From Niastella caeni (GTDB lineage: Bacteria; Bacteroidota; Bacteroidia; Chitinophagales; Chitinophagaceae): a stretch of DNA of 64,000 nt. The DNA lies in the NCBI RefSeq assembly GCF_004834005.1, contig NZ_STFF01000014.1, forward strand, positions 96,761 through 160,760. Reading direction: 5' to 3'. Positions 17,987 to 26,528 of the stretch are shown here, piece by piece (within the stretch, counting starts at the first letter, position 1; the number at the start of each line of letters is the position of its first letter). Below the pieces are notes generated by a model. It had not been told where the DNA came from. It saw only the letters and a list, made by a program, of their open reading frames with translations, and made no database searches. The translations under genes were made by a program, and so were the position numbers.

Positions 17987-18916
17987 ATGAAAATATCTTG
18001 TTGGTTTCTCCTCCTCGTGGCCCAGTTCTCCATCGCCACTGCACAAAATAAAAAATCCATATATCTTTTTTCCTATTTCAAAGGCAATGGTGAAGATGGT
18101 CTGCACCTCGCGTACAGTACCGATGGCTTACAATGGCAGCCATTGAATAATGACAGTTCCTTTTTAACACCAACTGCCGGAAAAGACAAGTTAATGCGCG
18201 ACCCATGCATCATTCGCGGAGCCGATGGCTTGTTCCATATGGTTTGGACGGTAAGCTGGAATGAACGCACCATCGGCTACGCCAACTCAAAGGACCTGGT
18301 GCATTGGAGCGAACAACAGGCCATCCCGGTGATGGAGCATGAACCAACCGCACTCAACTGCTGGGCGCCTGAGATCTTTTATGATGCCGATACAAAGCAA
18401 TATATGATCTATTGGGCCACTACCATTCCCGGGCGTTTTCCCAAGGGCGATTCTACCGGCGACAACAAATACAACCACCGCTTATATTATGTAACTACCA
18501 AAGACTTTACCACCTTCAGTAAAGCCGCTGTTTTGTACGACCAGGGCTTTAATGTCATTGATGCCACCATTCAGAAAAGTGATAAGCAGTACGTGATGTT
18601 CCTGAAAGATGAAACGCGCTATCCGCCGCAGAAGAATTTGCGCATTGCCTACAGCGACTCCTTAACGGCAGGCTACGGCACGCCTTCCAGCCCCATTACC
18701 GGTCAATATTGGGCAGAAGGGCCCACCGTATTAAAACAGGGCGACCAGTGGATCGTATATTTTGATAAGTACACTCAACACCAATACGGGGCCATTACCT
18801 CAAACGACCTGGTTAACTGGACGGAGATCTCAGATAAACTGGTGATGCCGAAAGGAATTCGCCATGGAACGGTATTAACAATTACTAAGAAAGAATTGCG
18901 TAAGTTACTTAGATAG
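17987..18916 (+). CDS. GH43 family glycosidase (arabinan/xylan side-chain type)
   Basis: This 309-residue secreted enzyme (signal peptide to about residue 19, SIATAQ) has a five-bladed propeller. The three GH43 catalytic acids are all visible: Asp in RDPCIIRGADGLFHMVWT (general base), Asp in VIDATIQKSDKQYVMFLKD (pKa modulator) and Glu in YWAEGPTV (general acid). WAPEIFYDADTKQYMIYWATT is also typical. The family covers arabinofuranosidases, xylosidases and galactosidases. In a rhamnogalacturonan I cluster with an arabinose operon nearby, an arabinosidase is the best guess. Confidence 0.87.
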   Translation: MKISCWFLLLVAQFSIATAQNKKSIYLFSYFKGNGEDGLHLAYSTDGLQWQPLNNDSSFLTPTAGKDKLMRDPCIIRGADGLFHMVWTVSWNERTIGYANSKDLVHWSEQQAIPVMEHEPTALNCWAPEIFYDADTKQYMIYWATTIPGRFPKGDSTGDNKYNHRLYYVTTKDFTTFSKAAVLYDQGFNVIDATIQKSDKQYVMFLKDETRYPPQKNLRIAYSDSLTAGYGTPSSPITGQYWAEGPTVLKQGDQWIVYFDKYTQHQYGAITSNDLVNWTEISDKLVMPKGIRHGTVLTITKKELRKLLR

Positions 18917-18930
18917 TGGTCTTAACAATA

Positions 18931-19042
18931 AGTTTATGGTTTATTGTTTGTTGTTTATGGCTGCTGGCGCGCTTTGAGCCTGCTGACTGGGCATATGAGT
19001 TTCGCCCTAATGAACCACAAACCATAAACCACAAACCACAAA
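18931..19042 (+). repeat. heptad hairpin element, GTTTATG/CCATAAA words (4 + 4 units)
   Basis: Left arm 18931-18958 reads AGTTTAT, GGTTTAT, TGTTTGT, TGTTTAT. Right arm 19015-19042 reads CCACAAA, CCATAAA, CCACAAA, CCACAAA. They are complementary across a 56-nt loop. A 78-codon ORF over this stretch is a translation of the repeat and is not a gene. The rest of the 239-nt gap holds nothing recognisable. Confidence 0.9.
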
Positions 19043-19155
19043 CTGAACTTTATAGCTCAAAAGCAACAATTAAGAACATAAGGGGCTCAGGATGCAACAG
19101 GATAGTGGGCGACCCGTTTCACCTAATTTTACAAGCCTTAATGGTTGCGTAGCTC

Positions 19156-20643
19156 ATGATGAAACGGTTGACTTTACTGAAATTTGCCATATTGGCCTGT
19201 ATCGCCTGTAATATTGTGATTCCCGCAATCGGTCAGCCGGTTGCCAAACAAGACAAATTACTGCCGGGCAACAAAGAACCTGCCTGGATTAAGCAAACAG
19301 GCGCCCGTAAATTCCCTTCCTCCAAAAAGAAATTCTCCGTTGATCAGTTCGGGGCCATACCCGATGGACAAACGCTGTGCACGAAAGCCATCCAGGCTGC
19401 CATTGATGCCTGTGCCAAAGCGGGCGGTGGTATCGTGGTGTTTGCCCCCGGCAGCTATGTAACCGGTGCGCTTTTTTTGAAAAGCAATGTGCAGTTGCAG
19501 ATCGATAAAGAGGTTGTGCTGCTCGGCAGCCAGGACTTTGCCGATTACCCCGAGATCAATACCCGTATTGCAGGTATTGAAACGCAATGGCCAGCGGCGC
19601 TCATTAACGTCATCAATCAAACCAATGCGGCCATCACCGGCAGTGGAACCATTGATGCCCGTGGTAAATTCTGCTGGGATAAATACTGGGCCATGCGCAA
19701 GGAATATGAGCCCAAAGGCTTGCGCTGGATTGTTGATTACGATTCCAAACGCGTACGCACCATTCTCGTACAAAATGCAACAGATATTTCTATTAAAGGA
19801 ATTACTATTAAGAATGCCGGCTTCTGGACAGTGCAATTGCTGTATTCATCGCATCTTACCGTGGATGGAATTGTTATTCGCAACAATGAAGATGGAAAAG
19901 GTCCGAGTACCGATGGGGTAGATGTAGATTCTTCTTCATGGGTGCTGATCGAGAACTGTGACATCGATTGCAATGATGACGATTTCTGTTTAAAAGCCGG
20001 CCGCGATTGGGATGGACTACGGGTGAACAAGCCGACAGAGTATGTGGTAATTCGCAATTGTTTGGCCCGTAAAGGGAGCGGCTTATTAACCCTGGGTAGC
20101 GAAACTTCGGGCGGCATTCGCCACGTGTATGCTTATAATTTATATGGTAAAGGCACCAGTAATGGATTACTTATAAAGTCGGCTACCACCCGGGGAGGAA
20201 CCATAGAAGATATACATTTCCGCAACATACAAATGGATAGTGTAGGCACCGCCTTCTCATTTACCATGAACTGGAACCCTGCCTACAGTTATTCTTCTTT
20301 ACCGGCAGGATACAACTATGATTCATTACCGAAGCACTGGAAAGTATTGCTTACCAAAGTAGAACCGGTTGAAAAAGGCATTCCACATTTCAGGCAGGTA
20401 TATATCTCTGATATAAAAGCAGTGGGGGTGAAAAGGGTGGTAACTGCAACAGGATTAAAAGAATCTTTGTTACAGGATTTCCATTTTAACAATGTGCAGG
20501 TGCAGGGAAATACAGCAGGTTCGGTAAATTATGGCGGCGGCTGGGTCTTTAAAAATGTATCTATAAAAGGCGCGGATGGTGAGAAACTGCTGGTGAATAA
20601 TTCGAATGGCATGCAACTGGAAGAAATGAAGAATGAAAAGTAA
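19156..20643 (+). CDS. GH28 polygalacturonase-like enzyme, probably exo-acting
   Basis: This 495-residue secreted right-handed beta-helix enzyme (signal peptide to about residue 27) acts on galacturonan or rhamnogalacturonan. GH28 motifs appear in modified form: STDGVDVDSSS for the NTD block, CNDDDFCLKAGRD for the DD block, GSETSGGIRHV in place of GHG, and LLIKSATTRGG for RIK. The SETSGG variant is common in exo-acting and Bacteroidota enzymes. FGAIPDGQTLCTKAIQAAIDAC at about residues 60-81 is the usual pectate-lyase-like N-terminal repeat. The last residues (EEMKNEK) are encoded by the start of a repeat array. Confidence 0.88.
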   Translation: MMKRLTLLKFAILACIACNIVIPAIGQPVAKQDKLLPGNKEPAWIKQTGARKFPSSKKKFSVDQFGAIPDGQTLCTKAIQAAIDACAKAGGGIVVFAPGSYVTGALFLKSNVQLQIDKEVVLLGSQDFADYPEINTRIAGIETQWPAALINVINQTNAAITGSGTIDARGKFCWDKYWAMRKEYEPKGLRWIVDYDSKRVRTILVQNATDISIKGITIKNAGFWTVQLLYSSHLTVDGIVIRNNEDGKGPSTDGVDVDSSSWVLIENCDIDCNDDDFCLKAGRDWDGLRVNKPTEYVVIRNCLARKGSGLLTLGSETSGGIRHVYAYNLYGKGTSNGLLIKSATTRGGTIEDIHFRNIQMDSVGTAFSFTMNWNPAYSYSSLPAGYNYDSLPKHWKVLLTKVEPVEKGIPHFRQVYISDIKAVGVKRVVTATGLKESLLQDFHFNNVQVQGNTAGSVNYGGGWVFKNVSIKGADGEKLLVNNSNGMQLEEMKNEK

Positions 20644-20667
20644 GGAATGAAAAATGAAAAAGTGAAG
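20623..20667 (+). repeat. AATGAAA array overlapping the end of the GH28 gene
   Basis: Degenerate GAATGAA/AAATGAA words start inside the last seven codons of the GH28 gene and continue about 24 nt past its stop. The word family matches 11722-11763 and, on the other strand, 34678-34712. Confidence 0.75.
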
Positions 20668-20746
20668 CCTGCGCAACGGCCAGGAGATAAATGCAGGGTC
20701 CACAATTGGGATATTTGAAAAATTGCGGCCATGTGGAACGAGTGAA

Positions 20747-20774
20747 CCACAAACCATAAACTACAAACCATAAA
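20747..20774 (+). repeat. heptad array, CCACAAA/CCATAAA words (4 units)
   Basis: CCACAAA, CCATAAA, CTACAAA, CCATAAA, ending 7 nt before the PL11 start codon. It is identical unit for unit to the right arm at 51884-51911, 31 kb away. Confidence 0.88.
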
Positions 20775-20781
20775 CTGAAAG

Positions 20782-22665
20782 ATGCTTCGCCCATATAAAA
20801 TATTATTTCTCCTGCTATTAATGTTGCCAATAGCCACTTTTTCTCAACGGCAAATGGAATTTCTCAACAGGGGTATTGTTGCTTCGCCCGATGGAAAAGG
20901 AAATATGTTTGTGAGTTGGCGATTGCTGGCGACAGATAAAGAAAATATTGCCTTTAATTTATACCGTTCGGCCAATAATGCCAAAGCTGTTAAATTAAAT
21001 ACAACGCCCATCACTGCAGTTACTTCATGGCTCGATGAAAAAACAGATTCTACTCAATCATATACATACCAGGTTGCAGCCATAGTAAATGGCAAAGAAA
21101 TTACAGATGCCCGCATCTGTACAGTGAAGGCCGCTGCACCAGGTTATATTTCCATTCCTTTAAGAACGCCGGCAGGTTATACGCCCAATGATGCCAGCGT
21201 AGGCGACCTGGATGGCGATGGTACATACGAGATCATCTTACACCAGGCAGGCAAGGGCCATGATAATTCACATCATGGTATAACCGATCCGCCCGTCTTC
21301 CAGGCGTATACATTAGATGGTACTTTCCTGTGGCAGATAAACCTTGGTAAAAACATTCGCGAGGGCGCGCATTATACCCAGTTCATGGTGTATGACCTCG
21401 ATGGCGATGGTAAAGCCGAAATAGCTATGAAAACGGCGGATGGCACCATCGATGGACAGGGAAAAGTAATAGGTGATTCCACAAAAGATTATCGCAATAA
21501 ACAGGGCCGCATTTTAGAAGGCCCTGAATTTCTGACCATATTTGATGGTCAAACGGGTGCTGCTGTGTTCACTACTGAATATGTTCCCTTACGTGGCCGT
21601 ATAAACGGTTGGGGAATTGGAAGGACCGATAATTATGGCAACCGTGTCGACAGGTTCCTGGCTTGCGTTGCTTACCTCGATGGCGTACATCCCAGTTTGG
21701 TGATGTGCCGCGGATATTATGGTCGCAGTGTGCTGGCCGCCTGGGACTATAAAGACAAAAAACTAACCCAACGCTGGGTGTTTGATACAGAAAAAGGCTA
21801 TCCTGCCTTTGCCGGGCAGGGCAATCATAATTTATCGGTATCAGATGTTGATGGCGATGGCAGAGATGAAATTGTATACGGACAAATGACTGTTGATGAT
21901 AATGGCAAAGGATTGTATACTACTGGCATTGGTCATGCCGATGCACTGCATGTATCTGACCTCGATCCTGAACGACCCGGACTGGAAGTGTTTGGTACGC
22001 AGGAGCGTTTTGGTGATGCCGGCGCTAATTTCCGGGATGCCAAAACAGGCGACGTGATCTGGAAGAAGCCATCTATTGCGGCCGGTGAAGATGGCGAAGG
22101 CCCTGGCCGTGCGCTGGCGTTGGATATAGATCCCCGTTATAAAGGGTATGAATGTTGGGTAGCAGGCGCGGGCATTACCGGCTTGTTCGATTGCAAGGGA
22201 AATCAGATCGCTGAAAAAACGCCTGCATGTAATATGGGGATTTTCTGGGATGGCGATGTGTTGAGTGAGATCCTCTCCGGTTCATTCGTTGGTAAATGGG
22301 ATTATGCAACCAGCAGTACCCGTAAAATGTTTGATGCAAGAGATTTTGATTGTATGCATAACAATGGCACCAAGGCCAATCCTTGCTTGTCTGCTGATAT
22401 ATTGGGCGACTGGCGCGAAGAAATTATTTATCGTACCAGAGATAATCAGCAGCTCCGCATTTTTACAACCACTATTCCCACTACGTATAAGTTTTATACC
22501 TTAATGCAGGATCCGCAATACCGGCTCAGCATTGTATGGCAGAATGTTGCTTATAATCAACCGCCGCATACAGGTTTTTATATGGGCGAGGGAATGAACC
22601 CTCCGCCTCATCCGTCAATCACTATCATTGAACCCCGTAATAACGACAATGCAAAAAATAAATAG
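20782..22665 (+). CDS. rhamnogalacturonan lyase, PL11
   Basis: This 627-residue secreted lyase (signal peptide to about residue 21, ATFSQ) cleaves the rhamnose-galacturonic acid backbone by beta-elimination. Typical PL11 features: RQMEFLNRGIVASPDGKGNMFVSWRLLATD at the mature N-terminus, Fn3-like segment to residue 115, and an eight-bladed propeller with calcium-type loops VGDLDGDGTYEI, YDLDGDGKAEI and VSDVDGDGRDEI. SPNDMGI-like ACNMGIFWDGD and HNNGTKANPCLSADILGDWREEIIYRT come near the end. Length is normal for YesW/YesX. It makes the unsaturated ends used by the GH105 enzymes, and the next esterase gene starts one base after its stop. Confidence 0.94.
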   Translation: MLRPYKILFLLLLMLPIATFSQRQMEFLNRGIVASPDGKGNMFVSWRLLATDKENIAFNLYRSANNAKAVKLNTTPITAVTSWLDEKTDSTQSYTYQVAAIVNGKEITDARICTVKAAAPGYISIPLRTPAGYTPNDASVGDLDGDGTYEIILHQAGKGHDNSHHGITDPPVFQAYTLDGTFLWQINLGKNIREGAHYTQFMVYDLDGDGKAEIAMKTADGTIDGQGKVIGDSTKDYRNKQGRILEGPEFLTIFDGQTGAAVFTTEYVPLRGRINGWGIGRTDNYGNRVDRFLACVAYLDGVHPSLVMCRGYYGRSVLAAWDYKDKKLTQRWVFDTEKGYPAFAGQGNHNLSVSDVDGDGRDEIVYGQMTVDDNGKGLYTTGIGHADALHVSDLDPERPGLEVFGTQERFGDAGANFRDAKTGDVIWKKPSIAAGEDGEGPGRALALDIDPRYKGYECWVAGAGITGLFDCKGNQIAEKTPACNMGIFWDGDVLSEILSGSFVGKWDYATSSTRKMFDARDFDCMHNNGTKANPCLSADILGDWREEIIYRTRDNQQLRIFTTTIPTTYKFYTLMQDPQYRLSIVWQNVAYNQPPHTGFYMGEGMNPPPHPSITIIEPRNNDNAKNK

Positions 22666-22666
22666 C

Positions 22667-23467
22667 ATGGCTACCAACAATAAGCGCAGGAAATTGATCC
22701 GTTCATTCGTCACCGGCGGATTGCTCGTTCTTTTAACTTCTTTTATTTTATTGACAGCACCCAGGCCAACCTTATACATTATTGGCGACTCCACCGTGAA
22801 GAATGGTGATGGGAGAGGTGGAAAAGATATGTGGGGTTGGGGAAGCTTTATGGCCGATCGTTTTGATACCACCCGCATCCAGGTGCAAAACCATGCTATC
22901 GGTGGCCGAAGCAGTCGCACCTTTATTACAGAAGGCCGTTGGGACCGCATTCTGGAGCAATTGAAACCCGGCGACTTTGTGATCATGCAGTTTGGGCACA
23001 ATGATGCGGGGCCGCTCGATGATACTGCGCGGGCAAGAGGCACCATAAAAGGAATTGGTGAAGACAGCACTGCTATTTATAATCCAATTCGTAAAGTGAA
23101 TGAGGTAGTGCATACCTACGGCTGGTATATGCGAAAATATATAAATGAGGCAAAAGCCAAAGGGGCTATTCCCATTGTATGTTCACCTGTGCCGAGGAAT
23201 AATTTCAAGAATGGGAAAACAGAGCGGGCAAATGGCAGCTATGGCAAGTGGGCCGGGGAAGTAGCCAAAGCAGGTGATGCGTTCTTCATTCCGTTAAACG
23301 ATCTTATTGCCGATCAGTACGACGCGCTGGGCGCTGATTCGGTAAAGCATTTCTTCCCTGTAGATCATACCCATCCCAATAAAAACGGATCTACGTTGAA
23401 TGCCGATCTGGTGGTAAAAGGGATCAAAGAATTGAAAAAATGCGAGCTTAAAAAATTCCTGAAGTAA
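22667..23467 (+). CDS. rhamnogalacturonan acetylesterase, SGNH hydrolase (CE12)
   Basis: This esterase of about 266 residues has an N-terminal hydrophobic signal or anchor (residues 11-30). SGNH blocks: IIGDSTVKNG (Ser42), QNHAIGGRSSRTF, MQFGHNDAGP and VDHTHPNKNG near the C-terminus with the Asp-His pair. It is single-domain, unlike the esterase at 10.4 kb. I start it at the ATG at 22667, directly after the lyase stop; an in-frame ATG at 22649 would overlap the lyase gene. Its stop overlaps the next start in a TAATG, so lyase, esterase and the GH2-like gene are translationally coupled. Confidence 0.88.
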   Translation: MATNNKRRKLIRSFVTGGLLVLLTSFILLTAPRPTLYIIGDSTVKNGDGRGGKDMWGWGSFMADRFDTTRIQVQNHAIGGRSSRTFITEGRWDRILEQLKPGDFVIMQFGHNDAGPLDDTARARGTIKGIGEDSTAIYNPIRKVNEVVHTYGWYMRKYINEAKAKGAIPIVCSPVPRNNFKNGKTERANGSYGKWAGEVAKAGDAFFIPLNDLIADQYDALGADSVKHFFPVDHTHPNKNGSTLNADLVVKGIKELKKCELKKFLK

Positions 23468-26364
23468 TGCCGATAATACAAAAGCTTGCCTGTACACTGA
23501 TTATAATCACAGCATGGGTAAATGCCGCTGTTGCGCAATCGGTTTCCCTGGCCGGCAAATGGCAGTTCCAGATCGACCGGAACGATGTGGGTATAAAGGA
23601 GCAGTGGTTCAATAAAAAGCTGGAAGATAATATTCAGCTACCCGGTTCCATGCTCACCAATGGCAAAGGCGATGACGTGACTGTGCAAACAAAATGGACC
23701 GGCAGCATTTACGATAGTAGTTGGTTTTTCAATCCGCGCATGGAGAAATACCGGCAACCCGGCAACCTGAAATTTCCTTTCTGGCTCACCCCGGCAAAGT
23801 ATTATGTGGGAGCTGCCTGGTACCAGAAAGAAGTAACCATTCCCGCCAACTGGGGGGGCAAACACATTGAGTTGTTCCTGGAACGATGCCATACCGAAAC
23901 CACTGTTTGGATAGACGGGAAAGAAGCAGGAATGCAGAACAGTCTCGTAGCGCCGCATGTATATGATCTTACAAAATTGTGTGATCCCGGGGATCATGTG
24001 ATTACCATCCGGGTCGATAACCGCATTAAAGCGATCAATGTAGGTCCTGATTCGCATAGCTTAACCGATCATACCCAGGGTAACTGGAATGGTATCATTG
24101 GAAAAATAGCATTGAATGCAACACCGATGGTGCATATTGAAAATGTTCAGGTGTATCCTGATGTGCCCAACAACCAGGCGATAGTGGAAGTAAAAGTAAA
24201 GGGATATCAGGCTGGTAACGCTAAAGTAACGCTGACCGCTTTATGTTTTAACACGAAAAAGGTCCACCGCGTGCCCATCGTAACCGGAATAGTTCCATTG
24301 AATAAGGATACATCCACTTCGCAACAGTTTACGTTGCCCATGACTGAATTTGTTCAATTATGGGATGAGTTCAATCCGGCTTTATATCAACTGAAGGTTT
24401 CCCTGCAAGCGCCCAATGGTGAGAAACACCAAAAAGTAGTGACGTTTGGAATGCGGTCATTCAAGATCGTTGGTACCGGCTTTACCATCAATGACCACCC
24501 GGTATTCTTACGTGGCACCGTTAATAATTGTGAGTTCCCGTTGACCGGTTTTCCGCCTATGGATGAAGCCGGCTGGATCCAACAGTTCAAAACGGCCAAA
24601 GCACATGGCCTGAACCATATGCGGTTCCATAGCTGGTGCCCGCCCGAAGCGGCATTCATCGCGGCTGATAAAACAGGGTTCTACCTGCAACCCGAAGGAC
24701 CGGGTTGGGTGAACCATGGCACCTCATTAGGTGATGGCCGTCCGGTTGATAAGTACATGTATGATGAAACCAACCGCATGGCCAACTGGTATGGCAATTA
24801 TGCTTCGTTCTGTATGGAAGCGCCCGGTGGTAATGAACCGGCAGGCCGCAACCAGGTAAAATTCCTCACTGATTTTATTCACTACTGGCAGTCGAAAGAT
24901 AAGCGGCGCGTATATACCGGGGCGTCAGTGGGCAATAGCTGGCCCCTGGTGCCTGAAAACGAATATATGGTAAAGGCCGGTGCGCGTGGATTGAGTTGGG
25001 TGAACGCCCGTCCGGAAAGTGATTCGGACTATCATAACACCGTTCAGAAATTCAATGTGCCCTACGTGGTGCATGAGATGGGACAGTGGTGCGCGTTCCC
25101 TGATTTTAACGAGATCACCCGGTTCAACGGTGTATATAAAGAAAAGAATTTCGAATTGTTCAGCGAATTGCTGGCCGACCACGGCATGTCTCACCAGGCA
25201 AAACAGTTTCTGATGGCCAGTGGCAAACTGCAGGTGCTGTGTTATAAGAATGAAATTGAAAAAGCCATGCGCACCAAAGGATTGGCCGGCTTTCAATTGC
25301 TGGGCTTGCAGGATTTTCCAGGTCAGGGTACGGCGTTAGTTGGGATGTTGAATGCCTTATGGCAAAATAAACCGTATGCAACGCCGCAGGAAATAAAGCG
25401 CTTTTGTAATGCGGTGGTGCCGCTTATTCGAACATCTGAATTTGTTTACACCAGTAATCAACTATTGTCGGCGCAGATAGAGTTGTTCAATTATGGAAGC
25501 AGTGTATTGAAAGATGCATTGATCAACTGGGTGTTAAAAGACAGCACAGGTAAAGTGATCACAAAAGGAAGGTTTGATAAGAAGGATTACGCAATAGGAA
25601 ACTGCGTGCCGGTTGGCAGTATTGCTTATCCATTATCAGGAATAAAAACGCCTATGCGCCTGAACCTGGATATATCTATAGCCGGTACCTCTTACGGCAA
25701 TGACTGGAATATTTGGGTATTCCCGCCTGCTGTACCGGAAATCGCGACCAGCAGCGAAGTATATTATTGCGATACGCTGGATGAAAAAGCGGCTTCTCTG
25801 TTGCAAAGCGGTGGTACGGTGTTTTTACAGGCCGCGGGAAAGATCGTAAAAGGAAAAGAAATTGTAAATTACTTTACTCCTGTATTCTGGAATACCAGTT
25901 GGTTCAAAATGCGCCCGCCCCATACCTTAGGTGTTTTATGTGATCCCAACCATCCGGCCTTTGCTGATTTTCCCGCAACCTACCATAGCGATCTGCAATG
26001 GTGGGATGTAGTGAATAAAGCACAGGTCATGCACCTGGAAGATTTCCCGAAAGAGTTCAAGCCGGTTTTACAGCCGATCGATACCTGGTTTTTAAACCGC
26101 AAGCTTGCGTTGTTACTGGAAGCCAGAGTGGGGAAGGGCAAACTGTTATTGTGCAGTGTTGATCTGAAGAACGATCTGGCCAACCGCCCCGCTGCGCGGC
26201 AATTGTTGTTCAGTTTACAGCGCTATTTACAATCCAAATCGTTTGATCCAAAAGCAACGATCGAATTGTCGGCTGTACAGGCCCTGTTCACGCAGCCCTC
26301 CCGTGAAACCTGGGATGGGCATACGAAAGACAGTCCGGATGAGCTGAAGCCGAAATTGAATTAA
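23467..26364 (+). CDS. GH2-like glycoside hydrolase (probable beta-galactosidase or related)
   Basis: This 965-residue secreted protein (signal peptide to about AAVAQ, residue 24) has GH2 architecture. A jelly-roll sugar-binding domain has AAWYQKEVTIPANWGGKHIELFLERCHTETTVWIDGK over residues about 117-155 and TQGNWNGIIGKI. An immunoglobulin-like domain follows. The TIM barrel has VFLRGTVNNCEFPLTGFPP. Candidate catalytic residues are the Glu in GGNEPAGR near 455 (acid/base) and in VVHEMGQWC near 536 (nucleophile). A long C-terminal extension of about 300 residues follows. The surrounding sequence of the barrel departs from classical beta-galactosidases, so specificity is uncertain. It is coupled to the esterase gene by TAATG. 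Confidence 0.75.
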   Translation: MPIIQKLACTLIIITAWVNAAVAQSVSLAGKWQFQIDRNDVGIKEQWFNKKLEDNIQLPGSMLTNGKGDDVTVQTKWTGSIYDSSWFFNPRMEKYRQPGNLKFPFWLTPAKYYVGAAWYQKEVTIPANWGGKHIELFLERCHTETTVWIDGKEAGMQNSLVAPHVYDLTKLCDPGDHVITIRVDNRIKAINVGPDSHSLTDHTQGNWNGIIGKIALNATPMVHIENVQVYPDVPNNQAIVEVKVKGYQAGNAKVTLTALCFNTKKVHRVPIVTGIVPLNKDTSTSQQFTLPMTEFVQLWDEFNPALYQLKVSLQAPNGEKHQKVVTFGMRSFKIVGTGFTINDHPVFLRGTVNNCEFPLTGFPPMDEAGWIQQFKTAKAHGLNHMRFHSWCPPEAAFIAADKTGFYLQPEGPGWVNHGTSLGDGRPVDKYMYDETNRMANWYGNYASFCMEAPGGNEPAGRNQVKFLTDFIHYWQSKDKRRVYTGASVGNSWPLVPENEYMVKAGARGLSWVNARPESDSDYHNTVQKFNVPYVVHEMGQWCAFPDFNEITRFNGVYKEKNFELFSELLADHGMSHQAKQFLMASGKLQVLCYKNEIEKAMRTKGLAGFQLLGLQDFPGQGTALVGMLNALWQNKPYATPQEIKRFCNAVVPLIRTSEFVYTSNQLLSAQIELFNYGSSVLKDALINWVLKDSTGKVITKGRFDKKDYAIGNCVPVGSIAYPLSGIKTPMRLNLDISIAGTSYGNDWNIWVFPPAVPEIATSSEVYYCDTLDEKAASLLQSGGTVFLQAAGKIVKGKEIVNYFTPVFWNTSWFKMRPPHTLGVLCDPNHPAFADFPATYHSDLQWWDVVNKAQVMHLEDFPKEFKPVLQPIDTWFLNRKLALLLEARVGKGKLLLCSVDLKNDLANRPAARQLLFSLQRYLQSKSFDPKATIELSAVQALFTQPSRETWDGHTKDSPDELKPKLN

Positions 26365-26369
26365 TCCTT

Positions 26370-26490
26370 CGACTCCGCTCAGGACTCGACTCCGCTCAGG
26401 ACTCGACTCCGCTCAGGAATCGACTCCACTCAGGACTCGACTCCGCCCAGGACTCGTTTTCACAACCCTGAGCGTAGCCGAAGTGTCGAA
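26370..26490 (+). repeat. 17-nt tandem repeat (5 units) plus inverted arm
   Basis: Five 17-nt units based on CGACTCCGCTCAGGACT run from 26370 to 26454. An opposite arm CCTGAGCGTAGCCGAAG follows at 26467-26483. The core CTCCGCTCAGG/CCTGAGCG is a palindromic repeat seen between genes in many bacteria; here it is amplified. It differs in period from the heptad elements. Confidence 0.9.
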
Positions 26491-26528
26491 ACGCTGCATT
26501 AAATAAGTAATTCGCTAATCAGGTAATT

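Noticed and set aside
18916..19152. 78-codon ORF after the GH43 gene
   Set aside because: Most of it is translated heptad repeat and loop; composition is not protein-like and it has no plausible start context.
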